From positions 1 to 58,919 of the forward strand of contig JAFAZN010000023.1 of NCBI GenBank assembly GCA_019239775.1: a stretch of DNA of 58,919 bases, given 5' to 3'. Shown one piece after another: positions 35,136 through 47,516 of the stretch. This DNA is from Chloroflexota bacterium. GTDB taxonomy: Bacteria > Chloroflexota > UBA6077 > CF-72. Position 1 is the stretch's first letter. Each line of letters opens with the position of its first letter. The notes under the pieces were generated by a model that did no database searches, was not told the DNA's origin, and was given only the letters and a program-made list of their open reading frames with translations. The position numbers and the translations under genes are program-made.

Positions 35136-35807
35136 GTGTGGAACGCCTTGGGCGATCTTGTCTTTCCGCCGCGCTGCATTGGGTGCCAGCGGCGGGGGGT
35201 GGTGTTGTGCGACCCATGCCGCGCGGAGCTGCCGTATTTGCCTCGCGGCGTGTGTTTCAGGTGCGCCACGCGACGGAGTGCGTATGGCGTGTGCCGCGGC
35301 TGCAGGCGATTGTCGCCGCATCTCAATTGGGTCCGCGCACCCTTCGCCTATGCTGGCGCGGCGCGCACCGCGGTGCTCAACCTGAAGTTCCGCTCAGGTC
35401 GGTACCTGGCGCCGCTCATGGGCAACCTGCTGGGCACCTGGCTAACCGGCGCGGAGTTCGACGTGATCGTTCCCGTCCCGCTCTCGTCCAGGCGCTTGCG
35501 CGAGCGTGGTTTTAACCAGGCTCTGCTCCTGGGCGAACACGTGTCCTCGGCTCTGCACGTTCCGATAGCCACCGACGTTCTCACAAGAATTGACCGGCCT
35601 TCACAACACACCCTGACCGCGTCCAAACGTCTGGGCAATCTCGCTGGCGCGTTCACATGCCAGGAACCAGACCAGGTGAGGAACGCGAGAGTGCTGCTCG
35701 TGGACGACGTTGTCACCACCGGCGCAACCGCCTCAGCCTGCGCGGATACACTGGCGGCTGCCGGCGCCCGCCACGTCTCGGTACTGGCCTTCGCCCGAGA
35801 CCTCTAA
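35136..35807 (+). CDS. comF: ComF family phosphoribosyltransferase-like protein
   Basis: 223 residues. N-terminal double zinc ribbon with CIGC, CDPC, CFRC and CRGC pairs, then a PRTase-fold domain with LVDDVVTTGATASA, the PRPP loop. ComF is needed for DNA uptake in naturally competent bacteria, and homologues occur widely outside competence. Start GTG; no obvious Shine-Dalgarno sequence. Confidence 0.88.
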   Translation: MWNALGDLVFPPRCIGCQRRGVVLCDPCRAELPYLPRGVCFRCATRRSAYGVCRGCRRLSPHLNWVRAPFAYAGAARTAVLNLKFRSGRYLAPLMGNLLGTWLTGAEFDVIVPVPLSSRRLRERGFNQALLLGEHVSSALHVPIATDVLTRIDRPSQHTLTASKRLGNLAGAFTCQEPDQVRNARVLLVDDVVTTGATASACADTLAAAGARHVSVLAFARDL

Positions 35808-35817
35808 CGTATTGACG

Positions 35818-35845
35818 GATGGATAGATAGATAGCTAGATAGATG
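35818..35845 (+). repeat. Tetranucleotide GATA repeat running into the upp start codon
   Basis: Seven 4-base units in register: GATG, GATA x3, GCTA, GATA, GATG; the last unit contains the upp ATG (35843). No Shine-Dalgarno sequence lies close to the ATG. Slipped-strand change in copy number would alter the leader without shifting the reading frame of upp. Confidence 0.8.
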
Positions 35846-36463
35846 TTGTTCGCTTCCGAGCATCCGCTCGTCCATCACAAGGTCGCTTTGCTGCGCCACG
35901 TCGACACTGAGCCCAAGAAGTTCCGTGAGCTGGTGCGCGAGCTCTCGATGCTGCTGTGCTACGAGGCCACGCGCGACCTGGTGCTGGTCGACCAGCAGGT
36001 GCCAACGCCGATGGGCACGGCCGCGGGCCACCGGTTAGGGACGAAGATCGGGCTGATTCCCATCCTGCGGGCTGGCCTGGGCATGGTCGAAGGCGTGCTC
36101 GAGATGATTCCGACCGCCGAGGTCTGGCACATCGGCCTGTACCGGGACGAGCGCACCTTGCACCCGGTCGAGTACTACAACCGGCTGCCGACGCCGAACC
36201 GAGTCCAGCTTTCTATCGTGCTGGACCCGATGCTCGCGACTGGCGGGACGGCGGTCGCCTCCGTGGACATTCTCAAGCGTTGGGGCTGCGAACGCATCAA
36301 GTACATCGGCCTGATCGCGGCGCCTGAGGGGATCGCCCAGCTCAGCCAGGCGCACCCTGACGTGCCGATTCACGTTGCCGCCGTCGATGAGCGGCTCAAC
36401 GACATCGGCTACATCGTCCCAGGGTTGGGCGACGCCGGAGACCGCCAGTTCGGCACGAACTGA
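35843..36463 (+). CDS. upp: Uracil phosphoribosyltransferase
   Basis: Pyrimidine salvage: uracil plus PRPP to UMP. 206 residues, usual length. N-terminal [28 protein letters not shown], the PRPP loop [15 protein letters not shown], and the C-terminal [17 protein letters not shown] are all diagnostic. Start codon is the last part of a GATA repeat. Neighbours give no operon partner. Confidence 0.96.
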   Translation: MLFASEHPLVHHKVALLRHVDTEPKKFRELVRELSMLLCYEATRDLVLVDQQVPTPMGTAAGHRLGTKIGLIPILRAGLGMVEGVLEMIPTAEVWHIGLYRDERTLHPVEYYNRLPTPNRVQLSIVLDPMLATGGTAVASVDILKRWGCERIKYIGLIAAPEGIAQLSQAHPDVPIHVAAVDERLNDIGYIVPGLGDAGDRQFGTN

Positions 36464-36510
36464 CGCCATGGCAGGCATCTCTTTAAGCTCCCACCTGGTA
36501 ACGAACGAGT

Positions 36511-36516
36511 TAGACT
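36511..36516 (+). promoter_or_regulatory. Candidate -10 box TAGACT for the response regulator gene
   Basis: TAGACT, 17 nt before the ATG at 36534, in the 70-bp gap after upp. No clear -35 box. Confidence 0.4.
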
Positions 36517-36533
36517 GAAGTCAAGAACCGCCA

Positions 36534-37277
36534 ATGCTCGGACTACGGCACGCCCGTGCGTCCATCCTGGTCGTCGAGGACGATCCAGCCTTGGCGCGCA
36601 CGTTGGTGGATGCGCTCGAGGGCGCCGACTATCGCGTTTGGCACGCTGCCGATGGGCAGGAAGCGCGCGCGTATATGGACCGTGCTAGGCCAGACCTCAT
36701 CCTGCTCGACCTCATGCTGCCCGACATGGACGGTCTTGTCCTGTGCAGCGTGCTGAAGGGCATGGCCGAGGTGCCCATCATCGTGTGCAGCGCGACAATG
36801 CGTCGCAGCGATCCGGTGCTGGCGCTCAAGCTGGGCGCTGATGACTTTGTGCGCAAGCCGTTCGAGCTGGATTACCTGCTGGCGCGAATCGAGGCGCTGC
36901 TGCGGCGTGCCCCGCCGCGTACCGGTGCTGCGACCTTGCCGCCGCCGCGGCAGTCAGAGCTGCGCGTGGGCGATCTTGTCGTGGAGCCATCGCGGCGCCG
37001 CATTACGCTAGCTGGTGACGCCGTGTCCCTGACGCCCACTGAGTTCAGGCTGCTGTCGGTGCTGGCTGCGCATCCTGATTCGGTGCTCACACGCGATCGC
37101 CTGGCGCAAGAGGTGTGGGGCTATGCCGATGCGAGCAACGGCCGCACGATTGACGTCCACGTCCGCCGCCTGCGGGTGAAGCTGGGCAACGGCCAGGTGC
37201 GTGCCCCCTCCATCGTCTCGGTCCGAGGTATGGGCTACCGCATCACCAATGACGAGGGGGCAATCTCTGCTGCCTAG
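36534..37277 (+). CDS. OmpR/PhoB-type response regulator (orphan)
   Basis: 247 residues. Receiver domain at about 10-130 with Asp16/Asp17, phospho-acceptor Asp59 (LILLDLMLPDMDG) and the Lys in DDFVRKPFEL. Winged-helix domain at about 150-240 (LTPTEFRLLSVLAAHPDSVL; RTIDVHVRRLRVKL; SVRGMGYRI). No histidine kinase is adjacent. It sits just upstream of the ATP synthase operon but has its own promoter, so regulation of that operon is only a guess. Confidence 0.9.
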   Translation: MLGLRHARASILVVEDDPALARTLVDALEGADYRVWHAADGQEARAYMDRARPDLILLDLMLPDMDGLVLCSVLKGMAEVPIIVCSATMRRSDPVLALKLGADDFVRKPFELDYLLARIEALLRRAPPRTGAATLPPPRQSELRVGDLVVEPSRRRITLAGDAVSLTPTEFRLLSVLAAHPDSVLTRDRLAQEVWGYADASNGRTIDVHVRRLRVKLGNGQVRAPSIVSVRGMGYRITNDEGAISAA

Positions 37278-37307
37278 ACGTGGCGTCGTTTGTTAAGGGT
37301 GTTCTGC

Positions 37308-37313
37308 TAAACT
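37308..37313 (+). promoter_or_regulatory. Candidate -10 box TAAACT for the atp operon
   Basis: TAAACT, 30 nt before the atpI ATG, in the 66-bp gap after the response regulator. GGAAGG precedes atpI. Confidence 0.45.
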
Positions 37314-37343
37314 GAGTGCGTCGCGGGCGGCGCGCGGAAGGGC

Positions 37344-37655
37344 ATGGCGAACCGCACAGGGCCCACCGTCACTACGTTCCAGGCGTTGGCCGTGGCGTCC
37401 CAGTTTGGCATCACGCTCGCCGTGTCTGTCGTGCTGGGATATTTCGCGGGACATTGGCTTGACGATCGCCTCAATACAGGCATCATCTTCACCCTCATAG
37501 GCGTCCTGCTCGGACTCGTGGCAGCTGTTTTGAACACAGTCCGGCTGTACACAGCGCTCATGCGCAAGTCCGGAACCGCGCAGACAACGAAGTCAGTGCG
37601 AGGTGCCAACGAAGGCTCCATACACACCTTGGATGAAGAAGAACAAGACGACTAA
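37344..37655 (+). CDS. atpI: ATP synthase accessory protein AtpI/AtpZ type
   Basis: 103 residues, two transmembrane helices (about 19-36 and 45-66) with the GYFAGHWLDDRLNTG loop between them, typical of the short AtpI/AtpZ group that aids c-ring assembly or ion supply. Acidic C-terminal tail (DEEEQDD). First gene of the operon. Confidence 0.85.
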   Translation: MANRTGPTVTTFQALAVASQFGITLAVSVVLGYFAGHWLDDRLNTGIIFTLIGVLLGLVAAVLNTVRLYTALMRKSGTAQTTKSVRGANEGSIHTLDEEEQDD

Positions 37656-37676
37656 CACGAGCCCCAACACTAGCGG

Positions 37677-38794
<1,118 letters not shown>

Positions 38795-38821
38795 GCAGAG
38801 CGTTCGCGAAACAGGCCGAAG

Positions 38822-39346
38822 ATGGAAGCGATCACGGGCACACTGGGGCTGAATTGGCAGGGTCTGATCTGGCACGCCGTCAACTTCCTCGTCCTGTTCC
38901 TGTTGTTACGGCAATTCCTGTTCAAACCGGTCGTCGGCATGCTGGATGCGCGAGCGCAGCGGGTGCGCGAGTCGATGGAGCAGGCCGATCAGGCGCGACG
39001 AGCGGCGGAACAGGCCGAGGCTGATCGCCAGGCGCTGCTAGCCGAGACGCGGCGTGAGGCGGAGCAAATCCGCTCGCGCGCGGACGAGCAGGCCAAACGC
39101 ATTCTGGCTGACGCCGAGGCACGGGCACACGAGCGACAGCAGCAGATCGAGTCTCAGGCGGAAGCCTCAGCCCGTCAAATTGAAGAGCGGGTTATGGCGC
39201 AAGTGCGGTTGCAATTGGCGGACCTGGTCGTGACCGCGGTTGACCGCGTCACTCGGGGCGCAGTCGATGCCAACGCCCAGCGTGGGCTGGTGCAGCAGTT
39301 CCTGACGACCAACGGATCCGGCGTCGGCGTAGATCGTGCCAGCTAA
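38822..39346 (+). CDS. atpF: ATP synthase subunit b
   Basis: 174 residues: one N-terminal helix (LIWHAVNFLVLFLLLRQFLF) and a long charged coiled coil (RQAEA/EQADQARRAAEQ-type heptads), the peripheral stalk. ATG start. Overlaps atpH by 11 bp. Confidence 0.94.
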   Translation: MEAITGTLGLNWQGLIWHAVNFLVLFLLLRQFLFKPVVGMLDARAQRVRESMEQADQARRAAEQAEADRQALLAETRREAEQIRSRADEQAKRILADAEARAHERQQQIESQAEASARQIEERVMAQVRLQLADLVVTAVDRVTRGAVDANAQRGLVQQFLTTNGSGVGVDRAS

Positions 39347-39875
39347 CGCAAGCGAACGGCGCTATGCCACGGCGGCGTTTAGCGTGGCTGCGCGAACCGG
39401 CGAGTACGACGCCTGGCTTTCTGCGCTGTCTGAACTCGCGCGGGTGCTGCGGATGCCGAGTGCACGGACGGTGTTTTTGAGCCCGGCCGTGCCTGCAACA
39501 CAGAAGGCGGCAGCGCTCGATCGCGTGCTGCCCAACGCCACGCCGCTGGTGCGCAATTTCGTTCACATCCTGGTCGATCGAGATCGGCTGGCAGAAGTGC
39601 CGGGCATCGTCGAGGCCTTGAGCGAGTTGATCAACATTCAGCGTGGCATCATCACCGCCGACGTGACCACGGCCGTGCCGCTCGATGCGGACATGGAGCG
39701 CGTGGTGGCGCAGCGACTCGCCGCACATCTGGGCCGATCGGCAGAGAAAGTCACGATCCGTTCGCGGGTTGACCCGTCGATCATCGGCGGGGTGGTGGCG
39801 CGAGTGGGCGACCAGGTGATTGACGATAGTGTGCGCGGGCGCATCGAGCGCCTGCGACGAACCCTGGCTGGGTAA
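39336..39875 (+). CDS. atpH: ATP synthase subunit delta
   Basis: 179 residues. N-terminal six-helix domain ([19 protein letters not shown]) and C-terminal [20 protein letters not shown], matching OSCP/delta. GTG start within the end of atpF. Confidence 0.94.
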   Translation: MPANASERRYATAAFSVAARTGEYDAWLSALSELARVLRMPSARTVFLSPAVPATQKAAALDRVLPNATPLVRNFVHILVDRDRLAEVPGIVEALSELINIQRGIITADVTTAVPLDADMERVVAQRLAAHLGRSAEKVTIRSRVDPSIIGGVVARVGDQVIDDSVRGRIERLRRTLAG

Positions 39876-39891
39876 GGAGCGAAACAACCGC

Positions 39892-41406
<1,515 letters not shown>

Positions 41407-41419
41407 GGAACGCTGACCG

Positions 41420-42316
41420 TTGCCGTCGCTGAGGGACATTCGCCGCCGCATTCGGGCGATTCGGAATACGGCCAAGATCACCAAGGCCATGGAAATGGTC
41501 GCGGCCTCACGGTTGCGGCGGGCGCAGATGCGCGTTACCGCGGCTCGGCCTTACGCCGATGCCATGCGCACGCTCATGGCCGAACTCGGTGGCATTGCTC
41601 CTGGTGGAGGTGAGGCGCTGCACCCACTGTTGGTGCAACGCGACGTCCGCAACGTCGGAGTGCTGATCGTGACGCCCGATCGCGGCCTCGCCGGCGCCCT
41701 CAACACCAACGTGATCCGAAGGGGAACCGAGGTCATCCTCCAGAACGAACGCTCCGACGGACAAACCGTGCAGGTGGTGACCGTTGGACGCAAAGGCCAG
41801 GACTTTCTGGCCCGCCGCGGACGAAACCTCCTCGGAACGTTCACGGGCATCATCGACCGTGTTCGCTACGACGACGTCATCCCCATCGCGCGGGTCATCA
41901 TGGACAGCTTTGTCAACGGGCAGATCGACCGCGCCCTGCTTGTCTATCCGAGGTTTATTTCAACCTTGAGTCAGCGGCCCGAGGTCGTGCAACTGCTGCC
42001 AATCGAGCGCCCGCAGACAGAGGAGCGCAGCGCGGACCGGCGCCTCGACTACATTTTCGAGCCCGATCCACAAAGCATCCTCGAACAACTGCTGCCGCGG
42101 TACATCGAAGTCCAGATTTATCAGGCCATCCTGGAGACCGCGGCCAGCTTCTTCAGCGCGCAGATGGTGGCGATGCGCAACGCCACTGAAAATGCCAACG
42201 ACCTCGTCTCCAGCCTGTCGTTGACTTACAACAAGGTGCGCCAGGCAAACATCACTCGCGAAGTTACCGAGATCGCGTCCGCCGCCGAGGCAATGGCCGC
42301 CTCCAGCAGGCGATAA
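41420..42316 (+). CDS. atpG: ATP synthase subunit gamma
   Basis: 298 residues. N-terminal LRDIRRRIRAIRNTAKITKA and C-terminal MRNATENANDLVSSLSLTYN, with the helix ends forming the rotor. TTG start with GAGG about 10 nt upstream. Confidence 0.96.
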   Translation: MPSLRDIRRRIRAIRNTAKITKAMEMVAASRLRRAQMRVTAARPYADAMRTLMAELGGIAPGGGEALHPLLVQRDVRNVGVLIVTPDRGLAGALNTNVIRRGTEVILQNERSDGQTVQVVTVGRKGQDFLARRGRNLLGTFTGIIDRVRYDDVIPIARVIMDSFVNGQIDRALLVYPRFISTLSQRPEVVQLLPIERPQTEERSADRRLDYIFEPDPQSILEQLLPRYIEVQIYQAILETAASFFSAQMVAMRNATENANDLVSSLSLTYNKVRQANITREVTEIASAAEAMAASSRR

Positions 42317-43843
<1,527 letters not shown>

Positions 43844-43846
43844 CAT

Positions 43847-43852
43847 TACAGT
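43847..43852 (+). promoter_or_regulatory. Candidate -10 box TACAGT before the gas vesicle genes
   Basis: TACAGT in the 27-bp gap between atpD and the first gvp gene, 18 nt before the GTG. It fits the TANNNT pattern seen upstream of other genes here, but read-through from atpD is equally possible. Confidence 0.3.
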
Positions 43853-43870
43853 TTCATAGGCGCCCGCCCC

Positions 43871-44698
43871 GTGGAGACCACGCCCGCTTCTGAGACCAGC
43901 ACACCTGCCGTCACACCCCCTCCGACTACGGACGTCGAAGACGGTATCTACGTGTACTCGATCATCGAGTCGACCGAGCCGCGCGCCTTCGGCAAGCTTG
44001 GCATCGGTGCCCGCGGTGACAACGTCTACACCGTTCATTACAAGGACCTCGCCGCGGTTGTAAGCCGTACTCCGCTCGTGGTGTACGACCCCACTCGCGA
44101 GCACGCCCTGGCTCACGCACACGTCAACGAAGTGATCATCGAAGAGGGCTTTACGCCTGTGCCGATGAGCTTTGGAACGCTGTTCAAGACCGAGAAAGAT
44201 ATCGTCGAATTCCTCGAAGATACCTACAGTGATTTGCGCGATGTCCTGGTCAAAATGAAGGATAAGCTGGAATTTGGCCTGCGCGTAAATTGGGATCGCG
44301 AGGAGGTCCTGGCTGACATCGAGCGCGAAGACGAGGGCATTCGACGACTAAAAGAAGAGATTTCGAAGTCGCAGCAGTCGACTTATTTTGCTCGGATGCA
44401 GTTGGGGCGGTTGGTTGAGCAGGCGTTGGGTGAACGCTCGGACGCCTATGTGCGCGATATTTACGAATATCTGCGTGATGGTGCCATCGCGTCGCGCTCC
44501 AACAAGCCCATCGGTGACAAGATGATCATGAGTGCTGCCTTTCTTGTAGAGCGCGACAGGGCGGACATTTTCGATCAGAAGGTCACGGAGATCGCGGAGC
44601 GATACGAGGGCAAGCTGTCATTCCGCTACACGGGCCCATGGCCGCCGCACAACTTCGTGACCATTCGATTGCAGCTAGAGCGCTCCGCGGTGGTGTAA
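43871..44698 (+). CDS. gvpF: Gas vesicle protein GvpF/GvpL (copy 1)
   Basis: 275 residues. After a 23-residue Thr/Pro-rich leader comes the GvpL/GvpF domain: DGIYVYSIIEST, HAHVNEVIIEEGFTPVPMSFGTLF, a charged helical middle, and the C-terminal GPWPPHNFVTIRL. GvpF/L proteins are accessory factors needed for gas vesicle nucleation. GTG start 28 bp after the atpD stop. Its base composition looks somewhat less GC-rich in the second half than its neighbours, compatible with transfer. One of three GvpF/L genes here. Confidence 0.92.
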   Translation: METTPASETSTPAVTPPPTTDVEDGIYVYSIIESTEPRAFGKLGIGARGDNVYTVHYKDLAAVVSRTPLVVYDPTREHALAHAHVNEVIIEEGFTPVPMSFGTLFKTEKDIVEFLEDTYSDLRDVLVKMKDKLEFGLRVNWDREEVLADIEREDEGIRRLKEEISKSQQSTYFARMQLGRLVEQALGERSDAYVRDIYEYLRDGAIASRSNKPIGDKMIMSAAFLVERDRADIFDQKVTEIAERYEGKLSFRYTGPWPPHNFVTIRLQLERSAVV

Positions 44699-44920
44699 CA
44701 GTGGGACTTGCACTCCCGTGGAGACATCACTCCGTGGGTGACAGTAACTCCGTGGGAGGGACATCACTCCCTGGGAGCATCACTCCGTGGGGACTTCAAC
44801 CCGGAAAGATTCCACCTTGGTCGGGACCGTTACGGCGTAAGGAACCACATGCGTGAGGACAACACTCGTGAGGACAACACTCCCGTGCGGGCGGCAACTG
44901 CGTGGCAGTAGAGGCGTGAG
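44699..44920 (+). repeat. Degenerate ~17-bp repeat array between gvpF and gvpG
   Basis: The core ACTCC[CG]TGGG recurs with small changes, starting at 44712, 44729, 44747, 44766 and 44782 (spacing 16-19 bp). After a diverged middle come two perfect tandem copies of GTGAGGACAACACTC (44853-44867 and 44868-44882), then ACTCCCGTGCGGG and ACTGCGTGGC. A short frame runs through part of it (44708-44911) but resembles no known Gvp protein. It may be a binding-site array, an RNA structure, or a decayed gene. Confidence 0.75.
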
Positions 44921-45247
44921 ATGCTATTCAAGCTCTTAGGTGCGCCGTTATCGCTGCCTTTGGCGGGAATGAAGTTCGTCTTCCAACAGGTGGCCGACCT
45001 GGCTGACCAGGAGCTCAACGACGAGAGCGCACTTCGCGAGCAGCTTCTTTTGCTCCAGGTTCAGCTCGAAGAAGGCGACATCGAGGAAGATGACTTCGCC
45101 GAGCGCGAAGGCGTCATTTTCGCCAGGCTGCGCGAGATCAAGGAGCGCAAGCGAGCAGAGGCTGAGGCAGAGGCGGCCGCAATTCCCGCCGAAGCCGATG
45201 TCGAATCACGCCGCCGGCTCATCGTCGAGACGCCCTTCGACGAGTGA
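44921..45247 (+). CDS. gvpG: Gas vesicle protein GvpG
   Basis: 108 residues. Hydrophobic N-terminus LFKLLGAPLSLPLAGMKFVF followed by acidic helix DLADQELNDESALREQLLLL and DIEEDDFAEREG, the typical GvpG pattern, and an Ala/Glu coiled region. GvpG is an accessory assembly protein that interacts with GvpF and GvpL. ATG start; GTGA overlap with the next gene. Confidence 0.9.
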   Translation: MLFKLLGAPLSLPLAGMKFVFQQVADLADQELNDESALREQLLLLQVQLEEGDIEEDDFAEREGVIFARLREIKERKRAEAEAEAAAIPAEADVESRRRLIVETPFDE

Positions 45248-46023
45248 CGCAGACGCTCGTCTACCTTTACGCGGTGCTGCCGCACACCCTGGACGGCCCA
45301 GTCCAGGGAATAGATGCATCACTGGTGCGCTGGATCAACGCCGAACGCCTGGCAGCCGCGGTATCAGATGTACCCGCCGATGACTTCGAGGAGGAGCCGC
45401 TGAACACCAACGTACGCAACATGGCGTGGTTGGCTCCAAGAGCAGTTGCACATCAGGACGTGAACGAGAGGCTTTTCGAAGCCTCAGAAGCGATCGTGCC
45501 ACTCGCCTTCGGGACGGTGTTTCGTGACGACGACCGCGTTCGGCAACTCCTGAGCGAGAAGGCGAAGCAACTGCAGACCCAGCTGGCGCGGGTGCGCGGC
45601 TGCGCAGAGTGGGTGGTGGCACTGCACGCGCTGCATGATCCGGACGTCAACGCCACCGCCGAAGTCCGAGAGCTCCAGGGCCAGATTGCGGCGAGCACCC
45701 CTGGACGTGCGCACCTGCTGCGCCGGCAGCTCGCGACCGCCGAGCGCGACGCAGCCCGCCGCCTCCGAACGGACGCGGCGGCGCAGGTGCTGGAAGGGCT
45801 GCGCGTCGCGACCGTCGAAGTGTTCGAGGAACCGCTCCCGTCGGACACCGTAGAACGACCCCTTCTGCGCGCGAGCGTGCTGGTACGACGAGACGCCGAG
45901 GCCACGTTCATGGACGAGGTCGAGCGGCTGCGCGCGCGTTGGCCTGAGCCGACCTATCGGCTGCTACTCACCGGTCCCTGGCCGCCATATCGCTTCGCAG
46001 GACTCGAGCGTGCTGCCGACTGA
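45244..46023 (+). CDS. gvpL: Gas vesicle protein GvpF/GvpL (copy 2)
   Basis: 259 residues of the GvpL/GvpF family: N-terminal VYLYAVLPHTL, AHQDVNERLFEASEAIVPLAFGTVFRDDD, helical middle, and C-terminal YRLLLTGPWPPYRFAGL. Starts GTG within GTGA of gvpG and overlaps the next gene by 14 bp. Confidence 0.9.
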   Translation: MTQTLVYLYAVLPHTLDGPVQGIDASLVRWINAERLAAAVSDVPADDFEEEPLNTNVRNMAWLAPRAVAHQDVNERLFEASEAIVPLAFGTVFRDDDRVRQLLSEKAKQLQTQLARVRGCAEWVVALHALHDPDVNATAEVRELQGQIAASTPGRAHLLRRQLATAERDAARRLRTDAAAQVLEGLRVATVEVFEEPLPSDTVERPLLRASVLVRRDAEATFMDEVERLRARWPEPTYRLLLTGPWPPYRFAGLERAAD

Positions 46024-46219
46024 CGAAGAGTTCACGCTGCTGGAGCTGACCGACCGCCTGCTGAATCGGGGCGTCGTGCTGGCCGGCGAGGCTGTGATCT
46101 CCGTAGCCGGTGTCGACCTGATCTATCTTGGCTTGAACGTCGTCCTGACGGCCGTTGAGAACTTGCGAACGCGACGTGAGCCTGCTGCTCTGCGCAATCA
46201 CGACGCCGCCGAGGACTGA
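46010..46219 (+). CDS. GvpA-family gas vesicle protein, GvpS/J/M-like (small)
   Basis: 69 residues. The GvpA-like core LLELTDRLLNRGVVLAGEAVISVAGVD aligns by eye with Gvp[23 protein letters not shown]. GvpJ/M/S proteins are minor shell-related or nucleation proteins. GTG start overlapping copy 2 of GvpF/L. Which of J, M or S it is cannot be decided. Confidence 0.85.
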   Translation: MLPTDEEFTLLELTDRLLNRGVVLAGEAVISVAGVDLIYLGLNVVLTAVENLRTRREPAALRNHDAAED

Positions 46220-46829
46220 TCTTCCGGGATTGCTCGTGCGCGTCGATGCGAGCGGTCTCACGGCCTGGGCGAAGAATCTTTCTCAAGATGCAATGCAGCT
46301 CTCGAAGGCAGACGCGCTGCGGCACCACGCCGATGTGACGCTGGTGTTCGAGACCGTAGAGGCGTGTCTACCCGCGCGCTTCCCGACGCTGTTCGCGGAC
46401 GAGGCGTCACTGGGTGCGGAACTCGAACGTCGCGGGCGCGAACTGGCTACCGCGCTGGATGCGGTCCGCGGCGCGTGCGAGCTGGGGGTGACAGCGGTAT
46501 GGACCAATCCCGAGATAGCGTCGCCTGAGGTAGACACAGCCACACCAGGTATGCGCTACATGCTGCAGCGTCAGGCGGCCATTGGCGGGTCAGAACGGCG
46601 TCGGCTGCGTGCTGTGGAGGTGGCCGAAGCGCTCGAGCGCGAAGCGGGAAGTGGGCTGCGGCGCGCTCGCAGAAGGGTGTGTCCGTCCACAGAAGTGGCG
46701 CTGTCTCTGGCGCTCTTGGTGGAACGTCAAGCGGCCGCTGAACTCAAGCAAAAGCTTGAACGGCAAACGCAACGGGACGTTCGTATACTGGTCCATGGCC
46801 CCTGGCCGCCGTACACCTTCGCTGGGTGA
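46176..46829 (+). CDS. Gas vesicle protein GvpF/GvpL (copy 3)
   Basis: About 217 residues of the same family: SLLLCAITTPP start, HHADVTLVFETVEACLPARFPTLFADE, helical middle, RILVHGPWPPYTFAG end. Shorter than the others. GTG at 46176 chosen because the preceding TTG at 46155 adds residues not seen in relatives; it overlaps the preceding gene by 44 bp, and gvpK begins before it ends. Confidence 0.82.
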   Translation: MSLLLCAITTPPRTDLPGLLVRVDASGLTAWAKNLSQDAMQLSKADALRHHADVTLVFETVEACLPARFPTLFADEASLGAELERRGRELATALDAVRGACELGVTAVWTNPEIASPEVDTATPGMRYMLQRQAAIGGSERRRLRAVEVAEALEREAGSGLRRARRRVCPSTEVALSLALLVERQAAAELKQKLERQTQRDVRILVHGPWPPYTFAG

Positions 46830-47142
46830 CGAACTGGAGGAGCTGAGGCGAGAGGTTCAGCACGTTCGTGGCACGCTGCCAGATCGCATCAACGTCGACG
46901 CCGAAGGTGTTGAGCAGGGCCTGGCCCAGCTCGTGTTGACGCTGATCGAGTTTCTGCGGCTGGTGCTCGAACGGCAGGCGGTTCGGCGGATGGAGGGCGG
47001 CAGTCTCGACGACGAGGAGGTTGAGCGGGTCGGACTCGCACTGATGAAGCTGGAAGAGAAAGTCCACGAGCTGGCAGAGCAATTCGGGCTGAAGCCGAGT
47101 GATCTCAACATCAACCTGGGTCCGCTCGGCGATCTTCTGTGA
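46795..47142 (+). CDS. gvpK: Gas vesicle protein GvpK
   Basis: 115 residues. Family segments: RINVDAEGVEQGLAQLVLTL, IEFLRLVLERQAVRRMEGG and LKPSDLNINLGPLGDLL. GvpK is an essential accessory protein of uncertain role. ATG at 46795 overlaps the preceding gene by 35 bp. Confidence 0.92.
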   Translation: MAPGRRTPSLGDELEELRREVQHVRGTLPDRINVDAEGVEQGLAQLVLTLIEFLRLVLERQAVRRMEGGSLDDEEVERVGLALMKLEEKVHELAEQFGLKPSDLNINLGPLGDLL

Positions 47143-47480
47143 CCTTTGAACCACGTCGGGGTTACCAGGGGACCACCCTCGTTGACATCCTGGACCGCAT
47201 TCTCGATAAGGGGCTCGTCGTCGCCGGCGATGTACGAGTCTCGCTGGCCAACGTCGAGCTCCTCACGATTCGTATCCGGCTGCTGGTGTGTTCCATCGAC
47301 AAGGCCGAGCAGATCGGGTTGAACTGGTGGCGGTACGACCGTTACCTGGTCGCTCAGGAGGAAGCCGAGACCACCATTGCCCGACTCGAGCACCGTATTC
47401 GCACGCTTGAAGGCCAGCTCGCCGCACAAATGACGCCAACGACCGAACGACCCGTTCCACCTGTCCCACCGACATCGTGA
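47139..47480 (+). CDS. gvpJ: Gas vesicle protein GvpJ/GvpM-like (GvpA family)
   Basis: 113 residues. GvpA-like core TTLVDILDRILDKGLVVAGD, then VRVSLANVELLTIRIRLLVCSIDKAEQIG and a coiled C-terminal extension (EEAETTIARLEHRIRTLEGQ) that ends Pro-rich. The extension and ...GLVVAGDVRVSLANVELL variant fit GvpJ or GvpM. GTG start overlaps gvpK (GTGA). Confidence 0.88.
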   Translation: MTFEPRRGYQGTTLVDILDRILDKGLVVAGDVRVSLANVELLTIRIRLLVCSIDKAEQIGLNWWRYDRYLVAQEEAETTIARLEHRIRTLEGQLAAQMTPTTERPVPPVPPTS

Positions 47481-47516
47481 TCGCGACCACGCAAGAGTAA
47501 GAGGTGAACCAAGTAC

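Noticed and set aside
44708-44911. Open frame across the gas vesicle repeat array
   Set aside because: No Gvp-like or other family pattern, no ribosome binding site, and its residues simply follow the DNA repeats.
44699-44920. CRISPR array
   Set aside because: Units are short, degenerate, without constant-length spacers, and no cas gene is near.
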